Part shown: positions 1 to 12,100 of the stretch, piece after piece
Position numbering within the stretch: the first letter of the stretch is position 1
Layout: every line of letters starts with the position of its first letter
NCBI GenBank assembly: GCA_018697195.1
Contig: CM031864.1
Span: 22,071,943 to 22,135,942, forward strand
Reading direction: 5' to 3'
Source: Certhia americana
Lineage: Eukaryota > Chordata > Aves > Passeriformes > Certhiidae
Length of the DNA stretch: 64,000 nt
Program-made: the position numbers and the translations under genes
The notes under the pieces: model-generated
What the model was told of the DNA's origin: nothing
Seen by the model: only the letters and a program-made list of their open reading frames with translations
Database searches by the model: none

Positions 1-381
1 TAAGCTATAAAACAGTTTTAGAATAAATACAGATATATTTGAGCAGGCCATGGGGTAAATTAGCAGGAATTCAAAAGACTTGTGTCCAAGTGAAACTTTC
101 AAAGTTACTTTCTAGTATGAGCAGGGGAACAAAGCTCATATTTGAGATTGAGCTCATCTTTGGAAATCCTGTACATTAGGAGCTGCCTTCTGAGACTAAT
201 TTTCCCCTGCAATGTTGTTGTATGCAGGTAATGAAAAAAAAAAAAAAAAAGAGAGTAATAAAATAGTTTTAGCTTCAAATTTCTATGGTTTCTATAGTTT
301 GTGTGTTGAGGAAATGACATGGGTTTAATACAGCTGATTAATTTATTGAAATACTTGTGTGTTTTGTTTTAATGTATTTAG

Positions 382-463
382 ATAATGCTTTTAGATGATT
401 ACACTACTAAATTATTGTCACTGTGCTGCAAAATGACTGATCTACTGGCAGAGGGTATCACAG
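382..463 (+). CDS. STXBP3: STXBP3 visible exon 1
   Basis: The acceptor ends ..tttag and the donor is gtaagc. It encodes [20 protein letters not shown] followed by LLAEGIT and leaves one base. This is the start of Sec1 domain 1. The frame begins with a whole codon, so the missing upstream exon ends in phase 0. Confidence 0.93.
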
Positions 464-3061
464 GTAAGCATAATTCTTAATAATATACCAATGGCAATAT
501 CCTGGTAAGAAAAAGAGAGAGACTGATGACATTGATAGTACCCTTGCAAGAAATGGTCTTGATTTGGTTGAAGATGACAAGTAGTTATGGGATATTAAAA
601 TAATAGACATTCAGGCTTCTACAGTAATTATTCAATTGTGATGGGGTTTTTTTAAATAATGAAAAAACCAAATGTTTCTCTGCCTGAAAACTCAAATCCA
701 CCTTTAAAATACTTTTTTCTAATGATTGTCTAAGGCTATTTTTTGTTTGATTGGGTGTTTTTGGTATTTTTGTGCTTTTACTTTTTTTTGGTTGGTTGTT
801 GTGGTGATTTTTGCTGGGTTTTTTTTGGGAGGTGGGAATGGGTGCTTGTTTGCTGATGCCTATTTTTGAAATTGAACTGAATTCCCAAAATGTAAATGAA
901 CTAGTTTTAATTAGCTTTAGGCCTAGATTTTCAGAAACACTTGCATAAGAGGATATTGTTCAGACTTGGTTATTTATTCCACAATACTATTATTATTCCA
1001 GTTATTCAGCATAACATGACTCTTCTGGAAATACAATAGTAGAGCTGTATCAATTTTGCAATTTGGTGTGTGTTTTAAATCATAAATGCTACTTATCCTT
1101 TGTGAGAAACTTTTGGTGAGCATGTATCCTCTTCATCAAGAAGACACCTTTCATTTTTAGTGAGCACACTGCTGAAAGGAACCTGTCTTTCCACATCCAG
1201 ATGTCTGACATTACTTATCTTCCTTGTTCCTCCCCCACAAAATTTCTGAGCCACAAAAATATCTCTGCATTCTCAAGCTGGTGTATTGTAACACTGTACA
1301 GTAATGACTTTATTAAACAGAGAGAAACAAGAGATGAGTGAAGCTGATTTGCTGAAAATGTCTTAATTTGTGCCTGCAATTATGCTGAAACAGAGTAATT
1401 GTTCAGGAAATAGGCAAACAAAGGACAGAAGAGGCTGTAGTCCAAAATGATGCCCTGCATAGTTTCTCTCTCCCTCTCCTTTCAGTGTACTGGAAATAGA
1501 ACTATCTTGCCAAGAGAGTTCCTACTGGGCCCCACAGTTGGAGTATGTCTGCATTGCCATTCTGTTGTAGAAGTGTAGAATACCTAGGAAGAATTTAGTC
1601 CTACAAATGTAGTTGTCACTGGACTGAGAGTTGAGAAAGCCTTGCGGTAACTTTCTGTATGGAAAATAACAAGGAAATAAATCAAGGCTCTCAGCAGAAG
1701 CTACACCCTTACCTATAATACTGTGGGCAACTTGATTGCTGTTACTTTTTTTTTATCAGCTTTGTATTAAAATATGTGCAGTGTTTTCCTTAAAGATGCA
1801 CAATGTTGCTAATTATAAAAATGTAATTTTTTTTTACTTTACAGTGGTGGAGAATGTGTATAAAAACCGTGAGCCTGTCCCACACATGAAGGCAATATAT
1901 TTAATAACTCCCACCAAAAAGGTTAGTATTTTAAAGTGTTGAAAGATTTTTCAGACTGGAAAAAAACCCTTATTTTAAAATGTTTATTTATTGTGTACAG
2001 CTATGCAGTACTTAACTTCTGCATTCTGTGATACTCTCCTGTGTGAAGCCTAATTTCCCAAGATGAAAAGACAATGTAATGCCACCGTGGAATATATTGC
2101 AAACGTGGACCTAGTGGTCGGTGTAGGCACTGTATCATCACTTAGCAATTGTAACCTCACTGACAGAGATTTGTCCTACTTTAGGGCAAATCTGGGAGGA
2201 AACTTCCAGAGGGGTCTCTCTAGAAAGCAGATTCAAGCAGGCCCTCCTCGTACTGGTTCGGGAAAAGATTTCCTTGGAGAAAAGTGGAAAAAAACTGAAT
2301 AAAATGACACAATGGAACCTCTCGGTGTTCTGAGGCGACAGCAAATTCAAACAGCCCTTGCCGCGGGCTGTAGCTGGGCTCGCTCAGTCCCTGTCAGTCC
2401 CTCCGGCCGGAGCTCCCGGTGCTCTTCTGGGTTTTCAATCCAGAGCAGGTTTGAACAGCTCCAAGAAAAACAAAAACCACGGTCCGGAGAACTTCTCTGC
2501 CTCAACTAGCTGAAAACCCCCTAACTAAAAAGCAAAGGGAAGCTCTGTCCCGCTGTCTGTCCACAGGCCGTGGAAGGATGCGGGGGAGCGAGCGCAGTTT
2601 CTGCAAACAAACTGCGCGCTTCTTTCTGCCCTCGGAACCAGCCTTAAAGGTGCAGAACTTCAGAGCCAGCAGAAACAGAACGGACCACTGGGGATGCAGG
2701 AATCATAAAGTCACCCCTGGACAATCACATAATGATTCAATACATTGAAAAATAGAATTCAAAGTGATGACTCTAATAAGAGATTACTGTTGCTTCCTAA
2801 AAATTCTTGAGAGAATAAATCTCAGCACTGTTACAGCTGGAAAATGATGCAAATACTGTGATGTGTGTACTTCCTGAAATGAACTTGGTGCATGACTGAC
2901 TGTCTGTAATTGCATGTTATTTTTCATCTGGAATTTAAAATCTTAAACTTCATTGTTTTCTTATATGCTGAATTGCAGTATTCTTAAGTGGGACTTGGTA
3001 AGAGGGCAGGAGGAGAGGAGGGAGAAGCTTTGTCTGGTATGTGTAGAAAGGAAAAACTCTG

Positions 3062-3101
<40 letters not shown>

Positions 3102-6100
3102 CTTGCCTCCATAAGTCTGTAGATGGACTGATTGATGATTTCATCACTAAATCATCCAGCAGATACAAAGCAGCATACGTGTATTTCACTGACTGTAAGT
3201 AAGCTTTTGGGTTGTAGTTTGGTAAATTTATATGGGTAAATAAACTGCTCACTTCCCTGTCTGCAGTTGAGTAAATGAAAAGTTTGGGCCCTGTTTCTTG
3301 CAAGGTTTGAGACACAAGTCATTAGCCATATATGTGGGTTGCCAGGCTGTGGTCACAATGCTGTGTGGCAATAGTAATTTCTTTCACAATTACCAAACAG
3401 TGTTAATTGTTCTCCACCTCTGCTTTTAATTTAAGTAACCTAGTTTTATTTTTAAATATTCCAGCCTTCTCCTGTTTTGGAGTGTGGAGGAAGGCAATTC
3501 AAGTCAAACTATGTATCTGTACATAAACAAAATAGTACTAAAAACATAATGAGGACTTTCTGCAAGAACTGTGTAATTGGTTGCTTCAGGTAGTTCCTTC
3601 AGACCTGTGAGCCAGCTTTTTCCCTTCCCTGAAAGAAGGGGCCCACTTAGCCCTTGCATGCAGGACATAAATTGCACAGCAGAGGACAAGGTTGATGTGA
3701 CTGCACATGTCCCTGCATTCGATCAGTGTGACTGGAACAGCGTGTAAAGAGGGGAAAACAAAAAACCCAAAATTGCTGCTGAAGGCAGAGACTGAGGCAT
3801 GCCTGTCTTTGTGGACTGTGTATCTGCTACTGGATGTTCTCAAAGCAGTATTAAATTACTATCCAAATTCTTGGCTTCTTGTTTAATTTCATGCTGAAGC
3901 AGCAGTTATTGTTCTGGAAAAATACTGCTTTCTTGCTGTATGCTCCTTGGTTGCAAGTGGGCAAGCAACCAAGTATTTGAATACTTGCCAAAACTTTTCC
4001 TGTTGATAGCTCTTGAGTTGGAGAAATAACTCTGTCACTTCCAAGTCTGTGTAGTATTTGTGTCATCCATGTATTCCTTAAATTCAGTTTCTAGACCGGG
4101 ATTCAACGTAGCCTGGAAATGTGGTGGAACACCTTAGAGATCTATAATCAAATTCTGTATTTCTGTGTTTTGGTTTTAGGTATGTACACATGATTTCTTT
4201 TTGTAGCTTGGGAAATGTTTTTTTTTTTTCTCTCCTACATGGTAAGAAATAGCAGAAATGTTTACTTTGATAAAATCTACATCCTTCACAGTTGCAGACT
4301 GCTAATGAGTGTTCAACAGCCTTTTGCTTGCAAAAAGCCAGTAAAAATTGAGCAGTAGTGCTTCTCAAAAAAGATCTCATAAAAAAAAATATTGATTATA
4401 TGATCTATTTCACTTTAGGAGGAGTAGGCAATTTTTGTGGTATTTTATGGTTAGTTGGGTCTGAATTTAGACTTGTCTGCTCTGAATACTGTATGCTCAT
4501 AAGTGAGCTGACAGCTGGAATAGTACAGATTATTAATATTTAGTCTCTTTTTTCCCCCAGTTTGTCCTGATAGCCTCTTCAATAAAATAAAGGCTTCATG
4601 TGCAAAATCAATAAAGAGATGCAAAGAGATCAACATTTCCTTCTTCCCTTATGAATCTCAGGTAAGGTTAACAACCTTAACAGTAGTCTGGAGTTTTTTT
4701 TCAAGTGCTGCTGGCCTTTTAGAAGGCAATGAAATAGAATGTAGCTTTTACTGAAAAACTGAGAGATACTTCCATTTGGGCACATTTCCAGTGCTTGTTT
4801 ATGCTTTTCAGATGAAAACAAATGCTCTTGTATTCAAAGGTTTACTCTTTGCACTTGACCTCCCTGCAAGACTTGATATCAGTTAGCATAGGGAGGCTAA
4901 AGAAGGAATCTGTTCCCTCAGAGCAGGCAACTCTTCTGGTTAGTCTTTAATAAGAGTTTGTTGCTGCTGAAATTGAGGTTTTGCTTTGATAGCTTAAGTA
5001 GGTTGGTGCATAGGAATAGGAGTAAGAAGGACTTGGTGAAAGTCAGGAGAGGGGAAAAAATGGACTAAGAGAACTGAAGGGGAGTGGAACAAAAACTACT
5101 GCAACTTGACAGTCTTTTCAGTGAGAGGAGAACATGGAAATCCTGTTTTCTCAATTGAAGATCTATACTACCAGAGGAAACCAATGGCTGTTTTCTGTGT
5201 GCAGCCACACAGTGGGTGTTGTGTTGGGAAACAATTCATTGCTCATGCCCTTCATCAGACACAGAGGACTGAAATGCATGTTGACACTCACAAAGATAGT
5301 GATGCCTCCAAGCTTTGCCCAATTCTTGGAGCTGAAGAACTAACCATGAATGTTACCCATGTCAAACATTATCAACATATCAAAGGTGACAACTCTGTAT
5401 ACCAAGTGGCAGGTGAATATATGCTGCTAGCCCTGTCTCACTGTGGTGCAGTTTCCTGGTTTGAGGACACACTTCTTTTTATTATAAAAGGTCTTTATTA
5501 TTTTGGTTGAGAAGCCATCAGGGGACAATGAGTATGGTGGCCTGTTTGTTTGCTTTCCAGTGAGGCTGATGTTTACAAATTTGGTTTCAAGCTGGTTTTG
5601 GGAACCCTGCCAAAGCTGGTCTTCTGTACCAACTAAAGTCTATGAAAATGTTGTGATCCTGGTTCTCTGGAGGACTCAACATGAAAGCAGAAATCAGGAC
5701 TACTTTTCTGAAGTTGAAAATAAGCAGCACTTAGGTTGGGCAGCACTCTTCTTGTTTTTACTGTAGTTTTGTATTCTCAGTATCTGGGCTTGTGAGAATC
5801 TTTGGAATCTTTAGCAGAGAAGCAATGTTAACTAGTCTGCCTGCTTTCTGGGATGCTAAGAGTAAATAATCAGGCTGAGCTCTGGGCAAAGTCCAGGTGA
5901 TTATCTACTCGAGTGAAGCAAACACCTTTATCTGGATGGACATTCTTCTTTGGCTCTGTAGTTACAGAGTCCATCTGAAGCTAGAGAAAATCCATTTAGT
6001 GACAATGGGATTGTTCCCATGTTTGCATTCCATTTACAAAACGGTTGAAAAAGCCTTTCATCTCTGTATTACTAAGCTGTTTTAGTCAAGATTTAATGCA

Positions 6101-9100
6101 TTTAAAGAATTTCAGCTATTGAAGGTAATTTCTTCATATTAAAAGCAGATATAGCCTGTAAAATTTTATTTTAAACCAATTTAACCTTGATACCTTCTAT
6201 GATCGTTCTGATATTGCATTGTATGGCTCTGTACAAGACACTCACAGGTGTTTAGTTCCTTCCTTTCATCTGTCCTTCCTTCTGTCCTGTAAGCAATTTG
6301 AAAAATAGTGTAATTTATGTAGGAGAGTAATAAGGAAGATGTCTGAGAACAAGAAGATGAGCTCAGCAGGGACGGAGGAATGAAGTGTGCATTTGTTTTT
6401 TTTTTTTTTTTTTTAAATGTCCTATATATGACTTTTTCTTGCAGCATGTAGTTTTAAATTATTAGCAGACTTTTTCCCAGGTGTTTTGGCAATCTGCAAG
6501 TTAGGCTTTCTTTTTCTTGCTTGTGCTTTACGTAGGTATTTACTCTCAACATCCCAGATGCATTCTACCGCTGCTACAGTCCCACTCTGGAAAAGACAAA
6601 GGATAAAGATGCTGTACTGCAAGTCATGGCTGAACAAATTGTTACCTTATGTGCCACACTAGATGAGAATCCAGGAGTACGATATAAAAGGTGGGGCAAA
6701 ATTAGTGTTTTATAGTAGTTGCTTTCACTTCTAGGGCTTACCGCATTATTTGGTCATAGCTCAAAGCTGCAGCATAGTTTGATTTTTTTTTCTTTTTTCC
6801 TTGTGGTTGTGGATTAATGGTTTTTAATCCACGAGTCTGAAATATGGAATGATAGGAATTTGTGAAGTGTAGGTAGAGCAGTGTTTTTCTGTGTATATGC
6901 AAGTAACAGAACTTGCTATGCCCTGTGTTGTTCTGAATGGCTTGTTTCAAATCTGGTCAGTAGGGTGACACTAATGTGCTGCATTCTTGTGTGCCACATG
7001 CATATTCCTGTCAGAGAACTGCTCTGTTCCGCCATTTGCAGCTCTGCTTGGCACCAAGGAGTTCAGAAATTGCTGTGGCACATGGGATCAGGATTTATTG
7101 TAGTGGAGATATTGAGAAGAATGCCTCTTTTGAGCTTTGAAAGGGGTTTACTATCTTTGAAGTCAAAGTAGGCTTCTGAAATTGTATTCAAGGACTGCAT
7201 TCTGTGGTGTGATGTGGTGTCTTATTCTCTGCAAGGGTAACAAGTAATTGCTTGACTGTTTTTTTCTATTCTTTTTTTCTTTCTTGTTTCCTGCCTCTGA
7301 GTGAAACTTTAGGTGCTGGGTCATGTGCCAGCTAATGCCAGTCTTTTGGCTGAAGCTGTGTCTGCTGTGTGAAATACCTGAAGAATTCTAAGAGTGAAAT
7401 CATAATGTAAAAGTAAAAATACGTTGTAAATGCTTAGAATGGAGTTCAGAAACTCATGAAAGCAGAAGATCAATCTAGGGAGTTTTCTGTTTTAAAGGTA
7501 GCATTTTAGTGTTCTGAAGAAGACATACAAGTTATTTTTTGCATGCTTCCTTTTTTCCCAGTGGACCATCTGATAGAGCCAGCAAACTTGCACAGCTTGT
7601 TGAAAAAACTCTTGAAAACTACTACAAAACAGATGAGAAAAGCCAAATAAAGGTAGAAAGAACTAAAATGTTTGATTTAAAAATTTTTTTTGTGAGTCTG
7701 GAGGAAAAATTTTTTTTTAATATTCTTCAATATATAAATTCCACAAATACAGATCTTATTTAATAATAAAAGCAACTAGTTGCCATTTTGTTGGTTTTGT
7801 GTATGAAAACAATGTAGAGTTAATAACTGTTGGAGTAAAGCTGTATTTGTGTGATCAAACTGATTTTGTTTGAAAAATTAGCCCTGTGATAATGTAGGGG
7901 GATGCTACAAACCTGAAGACCAGTGGATAAATGTTGTTTTAGTATCACTTTCCATAAGGCCATGTGTAGAAGGGACTTCCTGCAGAATTGAAATGTTTCC
8001 CCTGAAGGGGTTTATTGCCTACAAAGGTACAGCTGTTCACATAAATAATGGTTTTGATCTGTCACTACAAATAAAGCCTGATTAGGGCAGTTGCTTAAAC
8101 AAAAAACCACGGGGTAAACCATTCTGACTTTGACTTTGCATTTGCTACAGAAATAAATGTGCCTGCTGCTGCTGCTACTTCCATTTCACTAAACCCCAAA
8201 ATGAAACTTTCACTTGCATGTTTGGAGGCTTTTTTCTGTATTGCAGCACTATCTGATCTGCAATGCAACAATAAAATTATCTATTAAATCTCTGGGCAGC
8301 CTTTTTGGGGTTTTGTTTGTTTTTCTTTTATATCTTTTTTTCGCTAGATGAATAAAATTCAGATTTCTGAGTGTATTGCAGTGAGCTAAGAGCATTGCCT
8401 TAAAATTAGTATTTAAACCCATTGTATATAATTAAAATGTTCAAACACTTGGAGTGTAGTGCAGTATTTTTCAGTTATTTTTCTAAAAATATGTGCTGTG
8501 ACTTAATGCAAATGGATTTAACATGCATTAACTTTGTACTTTATGTCTTAACTTTGTGTTTATTTGGTGGCTTTCTAGGCTAAAACCCACTCCCAACTAA
8601 TAATAATTGATCGTGGCTTTGACCCAGTATCAACTGTACTCCATGAGCTCACCTTCCAGGCAATGGCATATGATCTGCTACCCATTGAAAATGATACTTA
8701 CAAGCAAGTACTTAAAAAAAAAAAAAAGAAAAAAAAGCTAAATAGTTTATTCTTGATTATAAAATCCCTGAATTTGTTTAGCTCAATTGCACTATGGCAA
8801 TATTAACTGCTTATATTGAATAATGGTTGCTTCATTTATTGTTAGTATTTTCTCTTGGATTTGTAACTTCATCTTTTTCTTGACTTCCCCCCTTAGCTGA
8901 GTTTAGATAGGGTCTAATTGGTATTTTTTGCTAAATTTTGAGTCCAACAAATTGTAACTTTTAAGAACTAAAAACCTTGTACTACTCTTGAAGTAAAGCC
9001 TAGGGAATGCACACACATTGAGATTCTCTACATTTTCTTTCATATTCTCAACTTTTTTGGCATGGCAAGACAATACCAGTAACTGAATACTGAGAAAAAG

Positions 9101-12100
9101 CTAGGTTATTTCTCAGGAATGCTCACTTTCATAGCTCAAAGCATTAAATCTGTGTAGTTTTTAAAATTTACATGTTTTATTGTAAATACTCATTTAAATC
9201 AGTCACATTCAGTTTATAAACACTGTTTGGAGTAGTGTAATGTTAGTTTGCTGAAATTATGTGCTTTACTGTCTGATTGTTCTGACAACAAGGATTTTGG
9301 TAGGGCTTTGCTTTCTGATGAGCCACTACAGCACAAGAGTCCTGATAGCCTCATTGTTTAGCCAAGCAAAGAGGAATGTGTATTTTCACTCAGAAGCACT
9401 GAGTGAAGATTTTAATAGAAAGTGTAGAGTTCTATGAATCTGGGTTTGATTGCTGGGTAGGAAGATGTAGCAGAGTATGTTTTCTTGGTAGTCACGATAT
9501 GACTTTCATCATTAATCTTGTAATTTTTTTCATTCTTTTGCTTTCTGGAAATCTGCACTGTGTGAGTTTGTGTAAATGTGAAAATATGTGGCATGACTGC
9601 TGTCTTGTTTTAGGTTTATTGCTGTTTATAGTCACATAATAGCTGCTCTGTTATGCTGTGCAGCAGTTTCTTTTATATGTGAACTACTTTGTCCTGCTTA
9701 GCATTTTGTTGGTGAATGTGACTTCATTTTCCTTTAGTTTTAAAGTCTTATAGTACACAGAGAAAGCTGTGCTTGGCAATTGCAGTGTGTGTGCAAAACT
9801 CTGTGCAGTTTACGTTTGAAATCGAAGGGAAGTTGGCATTGAAAACTTAAGAGAAATTGAGGTGCACGTAAATGTGTGTTTGAAACTCTAGTTGCTGTTG
9901 GTTGAAAAGAATGTCCAGAAGCTATTGCCCCAAAGAATCTTTCTAAAATCCATCTGCTGCTTCTATGTTAAAATATGTAATCTGTAAAATCCTTCTGTAA
10001 ATTACATTTTGTCAGGCAATAGCTTGGCTTATAAATGAAAACCTTTGTCTATTACTGTTGTCACCGTTTATGTTGATTAAACTGTTACAAATAGTACTGT
10101 AATAAGTGTTGAGAACTGGGGGAAACCCGAACCCCAAATAATTGTCTGAATTTTCTCTTGGAAGATACAAAACAGAAGGCTCTGGTGGGAAGGAAAAGGA
10201 GGCAATTTTGGAGGAAGATGATGACCTGTGGGTGAAGATGCGGCACAAGCATATTGCAGATGTGATAGAGTATGTGAATAAATAACAAAGCCAAGTGCTT
10301 GGTTTCTTTGAGAGGGAGGGTGTTTGAGCTGTTCAGTGGCAATACAGGCAGTAATGAACGTGGTTTGCAATACAGATTGGGTTCAGTTAAGTAATCAATG
10401 CCAGGAAGAAATTGTGCTTCAAAAATACAGTATGTACCCAGGTATGCAGTTATACTAATGCTGCTTGCAGTTCTTGAGGTAAATAGAAATCAAGTAATTT
10501 CCTGGCAAGTATTTTCAAACATTTTCAATCTGAATTTTTGCATACAGTACTACCAAGCTGCTGCGTCAAATGACATCATGAAGTTATTGCAAATAGAATC
10601 TTTAATATTTCCTTTATAAAAAAAAAAACCAAAAACTTACTCTTTTCTCTGAAGATAGACCTGTATTTCAGGCTTTTACTTTCATTTAGAAGTTTTTGTT
10701 GCACAGTTCTTTAAAGATTTTAAGAGAAGACTTAAGAACTCATGTGCTGTTTCCTTTCATTATTTTCCTCTTTTCTTCAGGGAAATACCAAAACTTTTGA
10801 AAGATGCTTCATCAAAAACAAAAGCAACAGAAGGAAAAGTAAGTTGTTTAAGTTGAGGTACTGTTTTTCCTGGTAACTTAGTTATTTTCAGCTGATCAGA
10901 TCCATGTAACTTGTGGATCTGCTACAGAAATTAAGGCTTTCTCAATTGGAATTTTCAGAGGTTGTGGTGTAGGCAAGGCTGCAACAGGAAGGGAAAAACA
11001 CATGTAATTTACTGGGAGAACAGATTTTTAACTTGTGTAATTTCTTTCCAGTTATCCATATCTGCCCTGTCCCAGTTGATGAAGAAGATGCCACTCTATC
11101 GTAAAGAGATTAGTAAGGTAAGGGGTCTTTTGTAATCATAACTTCACAGTAAATAATTCTGTGCATTTTAACTCTTTGTTGAGGTCTAGTTTTAGTTGTT
11201 TTCCTGTAGTGTGCTATATAGCTGTTCTCCAAATTAATATTTTCACCTGCTGTAAAATTTAGAGAGGAGCACTTGTTTCCATGTATTTCATTTTGCTGTG
11301 TAAATGAATGAAATAATTTATGTGCTTTGAGGATTAAAGATATCATAACAGTTTAATATTTTGCAAGTTGTCATGGGGGTCAGTCTCTATGTGAAGGGGG
11401 AAAACAGAAAATGCATGATGGCACTGAAGGATTCACTCTTGTAACCAGTAAAAATGATGGATATGCTAGAAAAATCAAGCTACAGCAGCTCATGATTTTC
11501 TTTTCTTTTTTTTGTTCTTTGTCTTTTAGCAAGTTGTTCATCTTAACATAGCAGAAGATTGCATGAGCAAGTTCAAATCTAACATAGAAAGGCTCTGTAA
11601 AGCTGAACAGGTATGTTTAGAAAAGCCACACACCCAACAGCAACTTGGCAAATATTGCAAGTACCACTTTTTTGTTTGCAGGAGTAAAGCTTGTTTTAAG
11701 TGACTAAACTACTATGTCTCTTGCCTTTGTTTTGTGATCAGTTTTAGATATGGTAGTATTAAAACTAAGTGTAATATACAAGACTGTTAGTGTCCCAATA
11801 AGGAGGTGTTCCTAAGAGTTTTGGGGGGGGGGGGGGGGGTTTGTCTTGAAATCTGCCTAATTTTTATAAGGATCACATTTGTTTTCATGGCTCAAAACTC
11901 CTATGAGATTGCTTTAGTATGTTGTGCAGAGGGAAGCCCTTTTTAAATGACTGGGGAAAGCACCTTTTAGGGTGTGGCATTACATTGTGACTATTATTTA
12001 TGTTTCTAAGAATTCTAGATATCACAGTTTTAAATGTTTTAGTGTTATATAGTTTTATTATAATGCTGTAACTATTGAAATAAATGTCAGACTTGTCATA

